Below, one piece after another: positions 37,133 through 46,351 of a stretch of 64,000 bases of DNA. The first letter of the stretch is position 1; every line of letters begins with the position of its first letter. Source of the stretch: Streptomyces sp. Q6 (GTDB lineage: Bacteria > Actinomycetota > Actinomycetes > Streptomycetales > Streptomycetaceae); NCBI RefSeq assembly GCF_036967205.1, contig NZ_CP146022.1, positions 6,014,001 to 6,078,000 on the forward strand, written 5' to 3'. A model generated the notes under the pieces. The model did no database searches. It had not been told where the DNA came from and worked only from the letters and a program-made list of their open reading frames with translations. The position numbers and the translations under genes were made by a program.

Positions 37133-38476
37133 ATGAGGCCCTTCCTGGCGGCCCTCGCCGCACCGTTCCTGGTCCTCGGCGCGACGCTCGCCGTGGCGCC
37201 GCCCGCTGCCGCCGCCACGGATGTCTCCACCGTCGCGGACGCTCTGAAGAAGAGCCCGGTGTACGTCGATCCCGCGGCGGCGGGGCGGTTGACCTCGGCG
37301 GACACCGACGCGCTCACCAAGAAGATCAAGGACGCGGACAAGCCCGTGATGGTGGCGGTGCTGCCCGCGGACTTTCCCGAGGAGAGGCTGTTCAGCGACC
37401 TCCGTACGAAGACGGGGATCGTCGGCGTGTACGGGGTCCGGCTGGGCGAGGCGTTCGACGTGAAGGCGGACAGCCGGGTCATGTCGCGGGACGCCGTCCG
37501 GAACCTGGCGTCGAGCGTCCAGGACGAGCCGCTGCGGCAGCAGCTCGACGACTACGTCGACACGGCGATCGGCACGGCCAGGGGCTCCGCGCCCTCGGCC
37601 TGGGGCGCGGACGGCGACGACGGCGGTGTGCCGGTCGGCGCGCTGATCGGCGTCGGCGCGGTCGTCGTGGCCGGCGGCGCGGGCGCGTACGCCCTGGTCA
37701 GGCGGAACCGGAAGGTCCGCGAGCAGCAGCAGCGCGAGGCCCTGGACAAGCTCAGGGTCGTCGTCGACGAGGACATCACCGCGTTCGGCGAGGAACTCGA
37801 CCGGCTCGACTTCCACCCGGCCGAGGCGGGCGCGGACGACGCGATGCGCGCGGACTACGAGCGGGCCCTCGACGCGTACGAGAAGGCGAAGCAGTTCATG
37901 GCCGCGGCCCGGCGTCCCGAAGAGGTGCGCGGGGTCACGCAGGCGCTGGAGGACGGCCGCTTCTCGCTCGCGCTCCTGGCCGCGCGCCGCGAGGGCAGGC
38001 CGCTGCCGGAGCGCCGGGCCCCGTGCTTCTTCGACCCGCGCCACGGCCCCTCCGTCCAGGACGCCGCGTGGACGCCGCCCGGCGGTGCGCCCCGCGAGGT
38101 CCCCGTCTGCCTGGCGGACGCGACGCGGCTGCGCGACGGGCAGGAGCCCATGGTGCGCACGGTCGACGCCGGATCGGGGCTGCGGCGCCCGTACTACGAC
38201 GCGGGCCCGATGTACGGCCCGTGGGCCGGCGGCTACTTCGGCGGCGGCATGCTCCCCGGTCTCCTCGTCGGCACCATGCTCGGCTCGATGATGGCGAGCC
38301 CCGCGTACGCGGCGGACTACGGCGCCGGCTACGGCGACTTCGACTCCAGCGCGGGCTACGACGGCGGCGACTACTCGGGCGCGGACTTCGACTCGTCGGA
38401 CTTCGGCGGCGGCTTCGGCGACGGCGGGGGCGGCGACTTCGGAGGCGGCGGGGGAGACTTCGGCGGCGGGTTCTGA
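37133..38476 (+). CDS. Secreted-domain membrane protein with Gly/Asp/Phe-rich tail
   Basis: I do not recognise a definite function. The 447-residue protein has a signal peptide (1-28), an exported alpha/beta domain with VAVLPADFPEERLF, one membrane segment at 167-188 (VPVGALIGVGAVVVAGGAGAYAL), then a cytoplasmic helical part rich in charged residues (FGEELDRLDFHPAEAG). The last 70 residues are Gly/Asp/Tyr/Phe-rich and end in FGGGF repeats. The layout recalls TPM-domain membrane proteins. Its gene follows cimA by 79 bases but probably has its own promoter. A Met-rich hydrophobic stretch (GMLPGLLVGTMLGSMMASP) at about 377-395 could be a second membrane segment. Confidence 0.75.
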   Translation: MRPFLAALAAPFLVLGATLAVAPPAAAATDVSTVADALKKSPVYVDPAAAGRLTSADTDALTKKIKDADKPVMVAVLPADFPEERLFSDLRTKTGIVGVYGVRLGEAFDVKADSRVMSRDAVRNLASSVQDEPLRQQLDDYVDTAIGTARGSAPSAWGADGDDGGVPVGALIGVGAVVVAGGAGAYALVRRNRKVREQQQREALDKLRVVVDEDITAFGEELDRLDFHPAEAGADDAMRADYERALDAYEKAKQFMAAARRPEEVRGVTQALEDGRFSLALLAARREGRPLPERRAPCFFDPRHGPSVQDAAWTPPGGAPREVPVCLADATRLRDGQEPMVRTVDAGSGLRRPYYDAGPMYGPWAGGYFGGGMLPGLLVGTMLGSMMASPAYAADYGAGYGDFDSSAGYDGGDYSGADFDSSDFGGGFGDGGGGDFGGGGGDFGGGF

Positions 38477-38597
38477 CGGGGAGCGTCCCGGTGCCGAACA
38501 GGCTGCGATCAGATTGCCGGTATTGGCCGTTCGGCCCCTAGCCGCAGAAATTCGCGGACTGCTTTAATTTCCCCCACAGCCACGGGGGGAGGCAGTG

Positions 38598-39257
38598 GTG
38601 AGCGGTGGTGCGGACGGGAACAACGGGCCGGGTGGGCTGGGATTTTTTCACCGTGCGATCGGCGTGTGGACCATTGTCGGAAGTGTGTGCGCGGTTCTCA
38701 GCGTCGTCATCGCGCTGATCGCCATAAAACTCGGCACGGCCAACTCTGCGGACGGTTCCGGAATGACGTCCGGCGGCCTCGTCCCGACCCACTCGTCGTC
38801 GGCACCGACAGCCACGGAGGCGCCCACCACCGAGGAACCGACCGAGGACCCCACCACGCAGGAGCCCACGGAAGAGCCCGTCGAGGACCCCACGACGGAC
38901 GAACCGACCGAGGACCCCACCCCCACGCCCAGCAGAATTCCCCTCCTCTACCGGAGCAACGGCACCTCCTATTTCGACTGCGACAGCGAGGGGAGGATCG
39001 CCTCGAAACTCGGGGGATCGGTGATCGAGTGGCGTGTCAGGAACGAATCCAGCGTCCGGCTGCACGTCTACTACTTGGGCACGGACGGACTCCGGCGGAA
39101 CGAACAGACTCTTGAACCGGGCGGATACCTCAACTTCACGACGATGCACACCGGACACATTTATCTCTTCGCCCGGACCAATGCGAGCTGTTCCAAAATC
39201 ATCCGGGTCGACGACGACTCGACATGGGCGCGCACGACGATCGTCGACAACGACTGA
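38598..39257 (+). CDS. Membrane-anchored protein with acidic Pro/Thr/Glu linker
   Basis: A 219-residue protein of unknown role. One membrane segment lies near residues 18-42 (IGVWTIVGSVCAVLSVVIALIAI), followed by an extracellular Thr/Glu/Pro linker (TEEPTEDPTTQEPTEEP and similar), then a compact C-terminal domain with cysteines (SYFDCDSEGRIA and NASCSKIIRV) that may form a disulfide and a likely beta-sandwich. GTG 38598 is favoured because GGAGG is at a normal distance; GTG 38595 is also possible. It precedes the convergent cytochrome b gene by 7 bases. Confidence 0.7.
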   Translation: MSGGADGNNGPGGLGFFHRAIGVWTIVGSVCAVLSVVIALIAIKLGTANSADGSGMTSGGLVPTHSSSAPTATEAPTTEEPTEDPTTQEPTEEPVEDPTTDEPTEDPTPTPSRIPLLYRSNGTSYFDCDSEGRIASKLGGSVIEWRVRNESSVRLHVYYLGTDGLRRNEQTLEPGGYLNFTTMHTGHIYLFARTNASCSKIIRVDDDSTWARTTIVDND

Positions 39258-39264
39258 TGACGTC

Positions 39265-40929
39265 TCACGGCTGAAGGGGTGTGTGGTCCTTCTCCCGTTC
39301 CAGCGCCGGCGGTCGCGCCTTGGGGATCTGGGCGCCCTCGCCGAACATCCATCGCGACAGCGCGACCCGTAGCCGTCGCACGGCAGGCGTCCGGCGGCGT
39401 ACTCCGTGCTCGTCCGTGGTCGGTGGTGTCTCCAGCGCGGTGTGCTGCTCGTGCTGGGTCAGGCGGTACAGCTCCCCTTCCGGCAGCGGCTCGTGGAGTT
39501 CCACGTACTCGCCGTGCGGGAGGCGTTTGACGATGCCCGTCTCGCGGCCGTGCAGCACCTTGTCCCGGTCGCGGCGCTGCAATCCGAGACAGATCCGCTT
39601 CGTGACGACGAACGCGAGGACCGGGCCCGCGAGCAGTGCCACCCGGGCGAACCAGGTGATCGCGTTCACGGAGAGATGGAAGTGCGTGGCCCACAGGTCG
39701 TTGCCGCCGGCCGCCATCGCCACGAGGAAGCCGGTCAGCCAGGCCACCCCGAGTCCGGTGCGCACCGGGCGGTTCCGCGGGCGGTCGAGCAGATGGTGCT
39801 CGCGCCGGTCGCCCGTGATCCACGCCTCCACGAACGGATACACCCCGATCAGGACCAGCCACAGCGGGAACGCGACGAGCGGGACGAGGATGCCCAGGTT
39901 CAGGGTGTGGCCCCACGCCGCGATCTCCCAGCCCGGCATGACACGGACGAGTCCCTCCGCGAACCCGAGGTACCAGTCGGGCTGCGCTCCCGTGGAGACC
40001 TGGTCGGGGCGGTAGGGGCCGTACACCCAGACCGGGTTGATGGAAGCGACCGCCGCGATCAGCGTCACGACACCGAACACGAGGAAGAAGAAGCCGCCCG
40101 CCTTGGCCACGTAGTTGGGGAAGAAGGGCTCGCCCACCACGTTCCGCTCGGTCTTTCCCGGACCTGGGAACTGGGTGTGCTTGTGGTGGAAGACCAGGAT
40201 CAGGTGGGTGACGACGAGCGCCAGCATGATGCCGGGCAGCAGCAGGATGTGGATCGAGTAGAAGCGGCCCACGATGTCGGTGCCCGGGAACTCGCCGCCG
40301 AAGAGGAAGAACGACAGGTACGTCCCGACGATCGGGATGGACAGCGTCATGCCCTCGATGAGGCGCATCCCCGCCCCCGACAGCAGATCGTCCGGCAGCG
40401 AGTACCCCAGCAGCCCCTCGAACAGGGCGAGGAACAGCAGCAGCCAGCCGAACACCCAGTTCACCTCACGGGGCTTGCGGAACGAGCCCGTGAAGAAGTG
40501 CCGCATCATGTGCACGAACATCGCCGCCACGAAGATCAGGGCGGCCCAGTGGTGGATCTGCCGGATGAGGAGTCCGCCGCGCACGTCGAAGCTGATGTCG
40601 AGCGTCGACGCGTACGCCTCCGACATCCGGATGCCGCTCAGTGGCACGTAACTCCCGTCGTACGTCACCTCGTTCATCGAGGGATGGAAGAACAGCGTCA
40701 GATAGACGCCGGTCAGGATCAGGATGAGGAAGGTGTACAGGCAGATCTCGCCCAGCAGGAACGACCAGTGGTCGGGGAAGACCTTGCGCAGATACCTGCG
40801 GCCCAGGCCGTAGATGCCGAGGCGGCCGTCGGCCCAGTCCGCGATCCGCTCGCCCGTCCCCGTCCCCGTCTCCGGACTCCGACGTGCGGCGCTCGTCGCG
40901 CCCTCTCCTGCTGCGGTGCTGTCGGACAT
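39265..40929 (-). CDS. Cytochrome b (QcrB-type), orphan copy
   Basis: A membrane protein of 554 residues like the cytochrome b subunit of the bc1 complex, normally taking electrons from menaquinol. It has the haem-ligand histidines in RQIHHWAALIFVAAMFVHMMRHFF in outline and IHILLLPGIMLALVVTHLILVFHH in outline, the quinone-site PDWYLG and further membrane segments to about residue 440; a long cytoplasmic tail of about 110 residues follows. GGGAGG is nine bases before ATG 40929. No qcrA (Rieske) or qcrC is adjacent, so this is probably a second, orphan copy. Whether it assembles with the main complex cannot be said. Confidence 0.88.
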   Translation of the reverse strand: MSDSTAAGEGATSAARRSPETGTGTGERIADWADGRLGIYGLGRRYLRKVFPDHWSFLLGEICLYTFLILILTGVYLTLFFHPSMNEVTYDGSYVPLSGIRMSEAYASTLDISFDVRGGLLIRQIHHWAALIFVAAMFVHMMRHFFTGSFRKPREVNWVFGWLLLFLALFEGLLGYSLPDDLLSGAGMRLIEGMTLSIPIVGTYLSFFLFGGEFPGTDIVGRFYSIHILLLPGIMLALVVTHLILVFHHKHTQFPGPGKTERNVVGEPFFPNYVAKAGGFFFLVFGVVTLIAAVASINPVWVYGPYRPDQVSTGAQPDWYLGFAEGLVRVMPGWEIAAWGHTLNLGILVPLVAFPLWLVLIGVYPFVEAWITGDRREHHLLDRPRNRPVRTGLGVAWLTGFLVAMAAGGNDLWATHFHLSVNAITWFARVALLAGPVLAFVVTKRICLGLQRRDRDKVLHGRETGIVKRLPHGEYVELHEPLPEGELYRLTQHEQHTALETPPTTDEHGVRRRTPAVRRLRVALSRWMFGEGAQIPKARPPALEREKDHTPLQP

Positions 40930-41162
40930 GTCAGATGCCTCCCGTGAGCGCTCGCCCACGAGACGGTTCCGGGCACCGCGTGTGTGACACCGGACGGCCG
41001 ACTTGTGGCGCATGTCACTCTGTGCGGGAGGCGGGATGATGCGCCACGAACTCGCCGTCACCCAGGCCCTCTTGTGAGGCCGGTGGGACGCCGTCTACCG
41101 TCCCGATGTATCAACTCGATATATCTGGGCGGCACTTGAGGGCGCGGAGGTCCGGCGAGCCG

Positions 41163-41921
41163 ATGAGAGCGATCGACTACGACACGCAGCAGCACCAGGA
41201 GTACGCGCGCGGCCGGGCGCTCACCGAGCGGCAACTCGACGTGTGGCTCGCCGCGTTCGAGGCCGTGCTGCCCGAGCGCCGCCCGCTGGCGGGCCTCGAC
41301 GTCGGCTCGGGGACCGGCAGGTTCACGCCCGCCCTCGCGGACACCTTCGGGCCGGTCATCGGCGTCGAACCGTCGGTCCGTATGCGGGAGGTCGCGCAGG
41401 AGCGGTCCCGCCACTCCGACGTGCGGTACCTGCCGGGCAGCGCCGAGGAGATACCCCTGCCGTCGGCCAGTGCCGACTACGCGCTGATGGGCTGGTCCTG
41501 GCACCACGTCGAGGACCGGCCGCGCGCGGTACGGGAGTTGGCGCGGGTGATCAGGCCCGGCGGGCGGCTGCTCCTGCGCACGAACTTCCGCGACCACCAC
41601 CCCCGCCCGTGGTGGCTGGAGCACTTCCCGCGCGGATACGAGGCGGACGCGGCGATCTTCCAGCCGCTGCACGAGGTCATCGAGCTGTTCACGGCGGCCG
41701 GCTGGCGTGTCGCCGCGTACGGCACGGTCACCGAGCCGTCGTCCGGGACGCGCGGCGCGATGCTCGAACGGCTGCGGCTGCGCACGCTCTCCTTCTTCGC
41801 GCAGCTCACCCCTGACGAACTGGAGTCCGGCTTCCGCCGTCTGGAGGCGGCCGTCGCCGAGGACCCCGACGCCCCGGCGCCCGTGTTCGAGGAGCCGCTG
41901 CTCACGCTCACGCGCGGCTGA
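41163..41921 (+). CDS. Class I SAM-dependent methyltransferase
   Basis: A 252-residue methyltransferase, substrate unknown. The SAM motif LDVGSGTGRFTPALAD is near residue 45, followed by IGVEPSVRMREVA (motif II) and LPSASADYALMGWSWHHVEDRPRAV, then IRPGGRLLLRTNFRDHH. ATG 41163 begins MRAIDYDTQQHQEY; the earlier ATG 41106 has no ribosome site. Upstream, AT-rich sequence with the palindrome GATATATC (41120-41127) may be its promoter or operator. It shares a 14-bp overlap at the 3' end with the convergent membrane protein gene. Confidence 0.86.
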   Translation: MRAIDYDTQQHQEYARGRALTERQLDVWLAAFEAVLPERRPLAGLDVGSGTGRFTPALADTFGPVIGVEPSVRMREVAQERSRHSDVRYLPGSAEEIPLPSASADYALMGWSWHHVEDRPRAVRELARVIRPGGRLLLRTNFRDHHPRPWWLEHFPRGYEADAAIFQPLHEVIELFTAAGWRVAAYGTVTEPSSGTRGAMLERLRLRTLSFFAQLTPDELESGFRRLEAAVAEDPDAPAPVFEEPLLTLTRG

Positions 41922-43278
41922 GCGCCCGCGTCACCCCGGCCACCACCGTCGTCGTCAGGATCCAGCCGACCGCGATCAGCCCGTACGCGAGGCCCTGTAC
42001 GCCGGCCTCGGCCCAGTGCCAGACGTCGCGCTGGCCGAGGCCGCCGATCGGCACCATCAGGTCGAGGGTGTACGCCACGGGGTTGAAGGGCGGCCCCTCG
42101 CCCTTCTTGTTCGGCACGGGGGAGTGCGCGTCGAAGACGAGCGAGCCGAGGAGCGTGAGCACCGCCAGCCAGATCCCGGCGATCCACGGCCGGTACCCGT
42201 ACCCGACGGTCGCGTCGAGCAGCCAGCCCCACGCCTTCCCCGCCGGACCCAGCGTCGCGCGCCGCGTCCGTTCCCGTACGAGCAGGACGCGGCGCGCCTC
42301 GTCCTCGTGCCCGAACCGGCGGTAGTAGGAGGCGAGTTGCTCGTACGGCTGCGGCGCGTACACGGGCTGGCGGCGCAGCCAGGCGAGGCGGTTCGTGACG
42401 TCCTCGCGGCGCCCGTCGGCCGTCTCGCCGAGCCAGTCGTACGTCAGCCCGTCCAGGCCCAGCGGGCCCGTCGGCCAGGTCGACGGGTGGTCCTGGATGC
42501 GGGTCGCGTGGGCGTTGCGCAGATTGATGCCTCCGGCGGGGCGCCGCGCGAAGCGCAGATCGAGCGACTCGGTGCGCATGCCGATCGCCATCAACGACGA
42601 GCCTGAGCCGCCCAGTTCGGCGGACTCGAAGGAGACGAGGTCCTCCACCTGGGCGCCGCGCAGCCGTATCCGGCCGTCGGCCCGCAGTCCTTGCAGCCGT
42701 ACGTTCGACGCCTTCAGGCCGTCCCCGTTGAACGCGTACGCGTCGGCGGCTCCCACCCTGATCCGGGCCCCGCGCATCCACAGCCCGCCGGGCAACTCGG
42801 CTCCGGGGAAACCGACTTCGCCCTCCGCGACGAAGCCGTCCTCGCAGAACACGGCGCCCCGCGTGGCGAGCCCGCCGGCCTCCAGCGCCACCCGCCCCGG
42901 GGCGACGAGCCGCGCGCCGTCGAGCCGCAGGCCGCCCGCGATGTCGGCGTGCACGAGATCGACGGCGCCGTCGGCCCCGTCACGCTCACCTATGACCGAC
43001 CGCCGCAGGTCGACCCGCCCGCCGAAGCGCGTGGTCGACGCCCGAAGCCCCGGGAGCGTGCAGGCGACGAGCGCGAACCCGAGCGTGTTCGCCCCTTCGA
43101 GGCTCACCGCCTCGTCGAACCGGCACGCCTCGAACCGCACGGCCCGCCGCAGCTCGGCCCCGTCGAGCCGCAGCGTCCCGGTGACGCGCGCGTCCCGCAG
43201 GACGTAAGGCTCGGACCCGGCGCTCTCGTCCAGGATCTCCCGGCCGACCGCCGCCCCGTCGACGCGCCGCTCAGCCAC
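41908..43278 (-). CDS. Beta-helix (pentapeptide-like) protein with C-terminal membrane segments
   Basis: A 456-residue protein often annotated as a membrane-associated oxidoreductase, though no cofactor motif is seen. Residues 1-260 are repeats of the kind LRLDGAELRRAVRFEACRFDEAVSLEGA in outline, with VTGTLRLDGA, ADIAGGLRLDGARLVA and LRADGRIRLRGAQVEDLVSFESAELGG in outline; these should fold as a right-handed beta-helix. A hydrophilic helical part follows (QPYEQLASYYRRFGHEDEARRVLLVRER in outline), then three hydrophobic segments from about residue 345, with WIAGIWLAVLTLLGSLVF and LIAVGWILTTTVVAGVT. The function is unknown; a scaffold at the membrane is likely. Confidence 0.8.
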   Translation of the reverse strand: MAERRVDGAAVGREILDESAGSEPYVLRDARVTGTLRLDGAELRRAVRFEACRFDEAVSLEGANTLGFALVACTLPGLRASTTRFGGRVDLRRSVIGERDGADGAVDLVHADIAGGLRLDGARLVAPGRVALEAGGLATRGAVFCEDGFVAEGEVGFPGAELPGGLWMRGARIRVGAADAYAFNGDGLKASNVRLQGLRADGRIRLRGAQVEDLVSFESAELGGSGSSLMAIGMRTESLDLRFARRPAGGINLRNAHATRIQDHPSTWPTGPLGLDGLTYDWLGETADGRREDVTNRLAWLRRQPVYAPQPYEQLASYYRRFGHEDEARRVLLVRERTRRATLGPAGKAWGWLLDATVGYGYRPWIAGIWLAVLTLLGSLVFDAHSPVPNKKGEGPPFNPVAYTLDLMVPIGGLGQRDVWHWAEAGVQGLAYGLIAVGWILTTTVVAGVTRALSRA

Positions 43279-43586
43279 GGGACTTCGGGGAAGCGCCCCG
43301 GTCGCCGCCGGTGCCGGAGCCCCACCGCCCGAGCGCGGCGGTCGTGCGATCGTGCGATCGTGCCACGGTCTTCATGAGGCTCCTGGCAGTCCGTCCGACA
43401 GGCACGCGCTGTCGTCGGGGCACAGCGCCTGGGGCCGCAGCCTTCCACACTTCGCAGGCGCGGAGTTGACATTCCCGTATCGTCCAGGACCCTGCCCACC
43501 AGGTCTTCCGGGCGGCGGCGCGGACAAATGCAGATGTATGACCCCCGTGCTGCATCCGCGCCCCGCGTCCGTCCGAAAGTCACTCT
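43279..43586. other. 308-base gap between divergent genes
   Basis: No gene is supported here. On the plus strand TTGACA at 43466-43471 is a possible -35 box for the ATPase gene, but no good -10 box follows at the right distance. Near 43345-43361 the bases TGCGATCG occur twice in tandem. Confidence 0.4.
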
Positions 43587-44087
43587 ATGGAGCAACTCCC
43601 CCTCAAACGCGAGGCGTTCTACCGCGGGGAACGCACATCGATTCCGGCGGCGCGTGCGTTCACGGCGTGGGCCCTTCGTGACTGGCAGGCGCTCGAACGT
43701 CTCGACGACGTCCTTCTCTGCGTCAGCGAGATCACGACGAACGCGCTGACGCACGGGTCCCCGCCCGGGAACGGCTTCCGGCTGGGCCTCGAACTGTGCG
43801 CCGACGGGACCGTGCGCGTCGAGGTGGACGACACCGGGGGCGGCGAGGTCCGGCTCCCCGAACCGGACGCCGACGCGGAGTACGGGCGCGGGTTGTTCCT
43901 CGTCGAGGCGCTCGCCGACAAGTGGGGAGTGGGGCGGCGGGAACCCGGGAAGACGGTGTGGTGCGAGTTCGGCCGGTGCGCTCTTCCGCCTTCCGCCACG
44001 GGCCCGGATCCCGGCCCTGGCGACGGCTCCCCGGCCCGCCTTCCGGCGCCCCTGCGTGACCCGTCCGACTCGGTCCGCGAGTACTGA
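43587..44087 (+). CDS. RsbW-like ATP-binding regulatory protein
   Basis: A 166-residue HATPase of the anti-sigma-factor/serine kinase group abundant in Streptomyces. The N box is ALERLDDVLLCVSEITTNALTHG in outline (about residues 36-58), the G1 box VEVDDTGGGEVRLPE, the G2 region GRGLFLVEALADKWG, then KTVWCEFGR. The last 30 residues are Pro/Gly-rich and probably disordered. It lacks a sensor domain and has no sigma factor next to it; its partner is unknown. ATG 43587 has only a weak ribosome site (GAAAG). Confidence 0.85.
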   Translation: MEQLPLKREAFYRGERTSIPAARAFTAWALRDWQALERLDDVLLCVSEITTNALTHGSPPGNGFRLGLELCADGTVRVEVDDTGGGEVRLPEPDADAEYGRGLFLVEALADKWGVGRREPGKTVWCEFGRCALPPSATGPDPGPGDGSPARLPAPLRDPSDSVREY

Positions 44088-44786
44088 TCACTGTCGCGGC
44101 CGGTCGCCGCCGACCAGACCCGTCTCGTACGCGGCGATGACCGCCTGCACCCGGTCGCGCAGCGAGAGCTTGGCGAGGATCCGGGCCACATGCGTCTTCA
44201 CGGTGGCCTCGGACAGGTGCAGCCGGGCCGCCAGTTCCGCGTTGCTCAGGCCGCGGGCGAGGAGGGTGAGCACCTCCAGCTCGCGCGGGGTGAGCGCGGC
44301 GAGGTCGCGGTGGAGCGCGGAGGCGTCCGCCCCCGCCCCGTCGCCGTCGCGGTGGGCGAAGCGCTCGACCAGACGTCTGGTGATCGCGGGCGCGAGCAGC
44401 GCGTCCCCGGTACGGACCATGCGCACGGACGCGGTGAGGTGCTCCGGCGTGACGTCCTTGAGGAGGAACCCACTGGCCCCGGCGGCCAGCGCCGCGTACA
44501 CGTACCGGTCGAGGTCGAACGTCGTCAGGATCAGCACGCGCGGCGCGTCCGCCACCGCGGCGGACAGGATGCGGCGCGTCGCCTCCAGACCGTCCATCTC
44601 CGGCATCCGGATGTCCATCAGGACCACGTCGGGACGGGTGCGGCGGACGGCCGCGACCGCCTCCGTCCCGGTCACCGCCTCGGCGACCACGTCGATGCCG
44701 TCGGCGTCGAGGATCAGCCGGAACCCGGTGCGTACGAGCGTCTGGTCGTCGGCGAGCACAACCCGCAGGGGAGCGGCGTCGGACAT
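44088..44786 (-). CDS. Two-component response regulator, NarL/LuxR family
   Basis: A 232-residue DNA-binding response regulator. The receiver domain has VVLADDQTLVRTGF, the phospho-acceptor Asp in VVLMDIRMPEMDG (about residue 57) and the conserved Lys in GFLLKDVTPEHL. The C-terminal LuxR helix-turn-helix is LTPRELEVLTLLARGLSNAELA plus SEATVKTHVARILAKL. It is translated after the kinase, whose stop overlaps its start in TGATG. The ABC exporter is divergent to the kinase, so control of the exporter genes is likely. The stop lies a few bases from that of the ATPase gene. Confidence 0.93.
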   Translation of the reverse strand: MSDAAPLRVVLADDQTLVRTGFRLILDADGIDVVAEAVTGTEAVAAVRRTRPDVVLMDIRMPEMDGLEATRRILSAAVADAPRVLILTTFDLDRYVYAALAAGASGFLLKDVTPEHLTASVRMVRTGDALLAPAITRRLVERFAHRDGDGAGADASALHRDLAALTPRELEVLTLLARGLSNAELAARLHLSEATVKTHVARILAKLSLRDRVQAVIAAYETGLVGGDRPRQ

Positions 44787-46120
44787 CAGGGAGTCTCCGT
44801 CGGGGAGGGCAGGGGAAGGGCGGGGGTGAGCGGGACGCGGGCCTCGACGCGGTAGCCGCCGGTGAGCCGGGCGCCCGTGTGCAGGGTGCCGTCGTACAGC
44901 GCGAGGCGCTCGCGCAGACCGATCAGACCCCGGCCGTTCCCCGTCGCGGCGCCCGGACCCGGGGTGCCGCCGGTGTCGGTGACCTCGACGCGCAGCGCGT
45001 CGGGGGAGTGCTCCACGATGACCGAGGCGCGGGCGCCCCGCGCGTGCTTGACCGTGTTCGTCAGCGCCTCCTGGACGACGCGGTAGGCGGTGAGCGCGAT
45101 GCCCGGCGGGACGGCGCCGAGGTCGGCGGCGCCGGTCGTCGTCAGCTCCACCGGCAGGCCCGCCTGCCGCAGCCGGTCGATCAGCGGCGGTATGTGGTCG
45201 AGGCCGGGCTGCGGAGCCAGGTCGTCGTCGCTCCCGTCCCCCTGCGCCGTACTGTCGGCGGTCAACAGGCCCATCACGTGCCGGAGTTCGGCCATGGCCG
45301 CGCGGCCGCCCGCCTCCACGGCCAGCAGCGCCCGCGTGGCGCCCTCCGGGTTGCGCGCGAGGATCGTACGGGCGGCTCCCGCCTGGATCACCATCACGCT
45401 CACGTTGTGCGTGACGACGTCGTGCAGCTCGCGGGCGATCCGGGCCCGCTCGTCGGCGACGGCCGCCCGCAGCGCCTCGGCCTGCTCCCGCTCCAGGGCG
45501 GCCAGCCGCGACGCGCCGTCCGTGCTGCGCTGCTTCCACGTCCGCAGGCCGTTGGCTATCAGCGCGATGGGCAGCAGGACGAGCAGCGGGGCGAACCGGT
45601 CGGGGATGATGTTCCCCTCGTCCGTCTTCCACGCGAAACTCACCAGGATCATCGCCACCGGCAGGCTCAGCAGGGTCGCCCGCCGGTGCGGGCTGTGCGC
45701 GGTGGCGGTGTAGACGGTGATCGCGAGCGCGTAGAAGGTCAGCCGCGGCGAGTCGGCCGGGACGAGAGCGGTCGCCGCGATGGCCGTCCACAGCACGGCG
45801 AGCGGGAAGCGGCGGCGCAGCGCGAGCGCGAGATACGCGACGAGGGCGAGCCCCAGCCAGATCACGACCGGGCCGTCGGCTTCGGCCGGCGGCTTCTCGA
45901 CGGCGAGCACGCTGGAGGGGTCCCAGGGCGGCGGGCCCGACACGTCACCCCCCTCGTCACCGGCGTGCTTGAGCGCGAACACCACACAGGTCAGGGCCAT
46001 CGCGAGGGCGAACAGGCCGTCACGGACCACCTCACGGCGCGCCCCGGGCACCGCGAACGCCGCGCGCGCCCCCGCCACCGCCCCCGGCCACCACCGGAAC
46101 ACCCCGATCACCCCGCCCAC
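44786..46120 (-). CDS. Sensor histidine kinase, HisKA_3 (NarX/DesK) type
   Basis: A 444-residue membrane kinase. The N-terminal half holds about four to six membrane segments (VIWLGLALVAYLALAL, FYALAITVYTA, LLVLLPIALIANGLR). The dimerisation/phosphorylation region is ARIARELHDVVTHNVSVMV with the His in ELHD, at about residue 236. The ATPase part contains VVQEALTNTVKHARG, VEVTDTGGTPG and GRGLIGLRERLALYDG. GTG 46120 is chosen; GTG 46111 is also possible from ribosome-site distance. It forms a pair with the response regulator. The divergent ABC/FtsX exporter suggests an envelope-stress or peptide-resistance sensing role. Confidence 0.9.
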   Translation of the reverse strand: MGGVIGVFRWWPGAVAGARAAFAVPGARREVVRDGLFALAMALTCVVFALKHAGDEGGDVSGPPPWDPSSVLAVEKPPAEADGPVVIWLGLALVAYLALALRRRFPLAVLWTAIAATALVPADSPRLTFYALAITVYTATAHSPHRRATLLSLPVAMILVSFAWKTDEGNIIPDRFAPLLVLLPIALIANGLRTWKQRSTDGASRLAALEREQAEALRAAVADERARIARELHDVVTHNVSVMVIQAGAARTILARNPEGATRALLAVEAGGRAAMAELRHVMGLLTADSTAQGDGSDDDLAPQPGLDHIPPLIDRLRQAGLPVELTTTGAADLGAVPPGIALTAYRVVQEALTNTVKHARGARASVIVEHSPDALRVEVTDTGGTPGPGAATGNGRGLIGLRERLALYDGTLHTGARLTGGYRVEARVPLTPALPLPSPTETP

Positions 46121-46351
46121 CCTTCCTCGCCCCCGCTCGCCTCATTCTCACCGGCCGCCCACCGCCGCGTAATCCACCCGGGGGCCGGGATCGCCCGCCG
46201 CCGTCTCCACCTGTCGACTACACCGCTGGGATGACCGCGCCGCCCTCCTCCCAGCTGGGTACGGCCAATGGCCCGGCCGGGCGACGCGCCCGGGACCGGC
46301 CGCTCCCTACGGTTCCCGAGGCACACGCCGCCGAGGCCGAGGAGGCCCTCC

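Noticed and set aside
43466..43494. Housekeeping promoter for the RsbW-like gene
   Set aside because: TTGACA is present, but the sequence 17 bases later (ACCCTG) is not a credible -10 box; it is mentioned only in the gap description.
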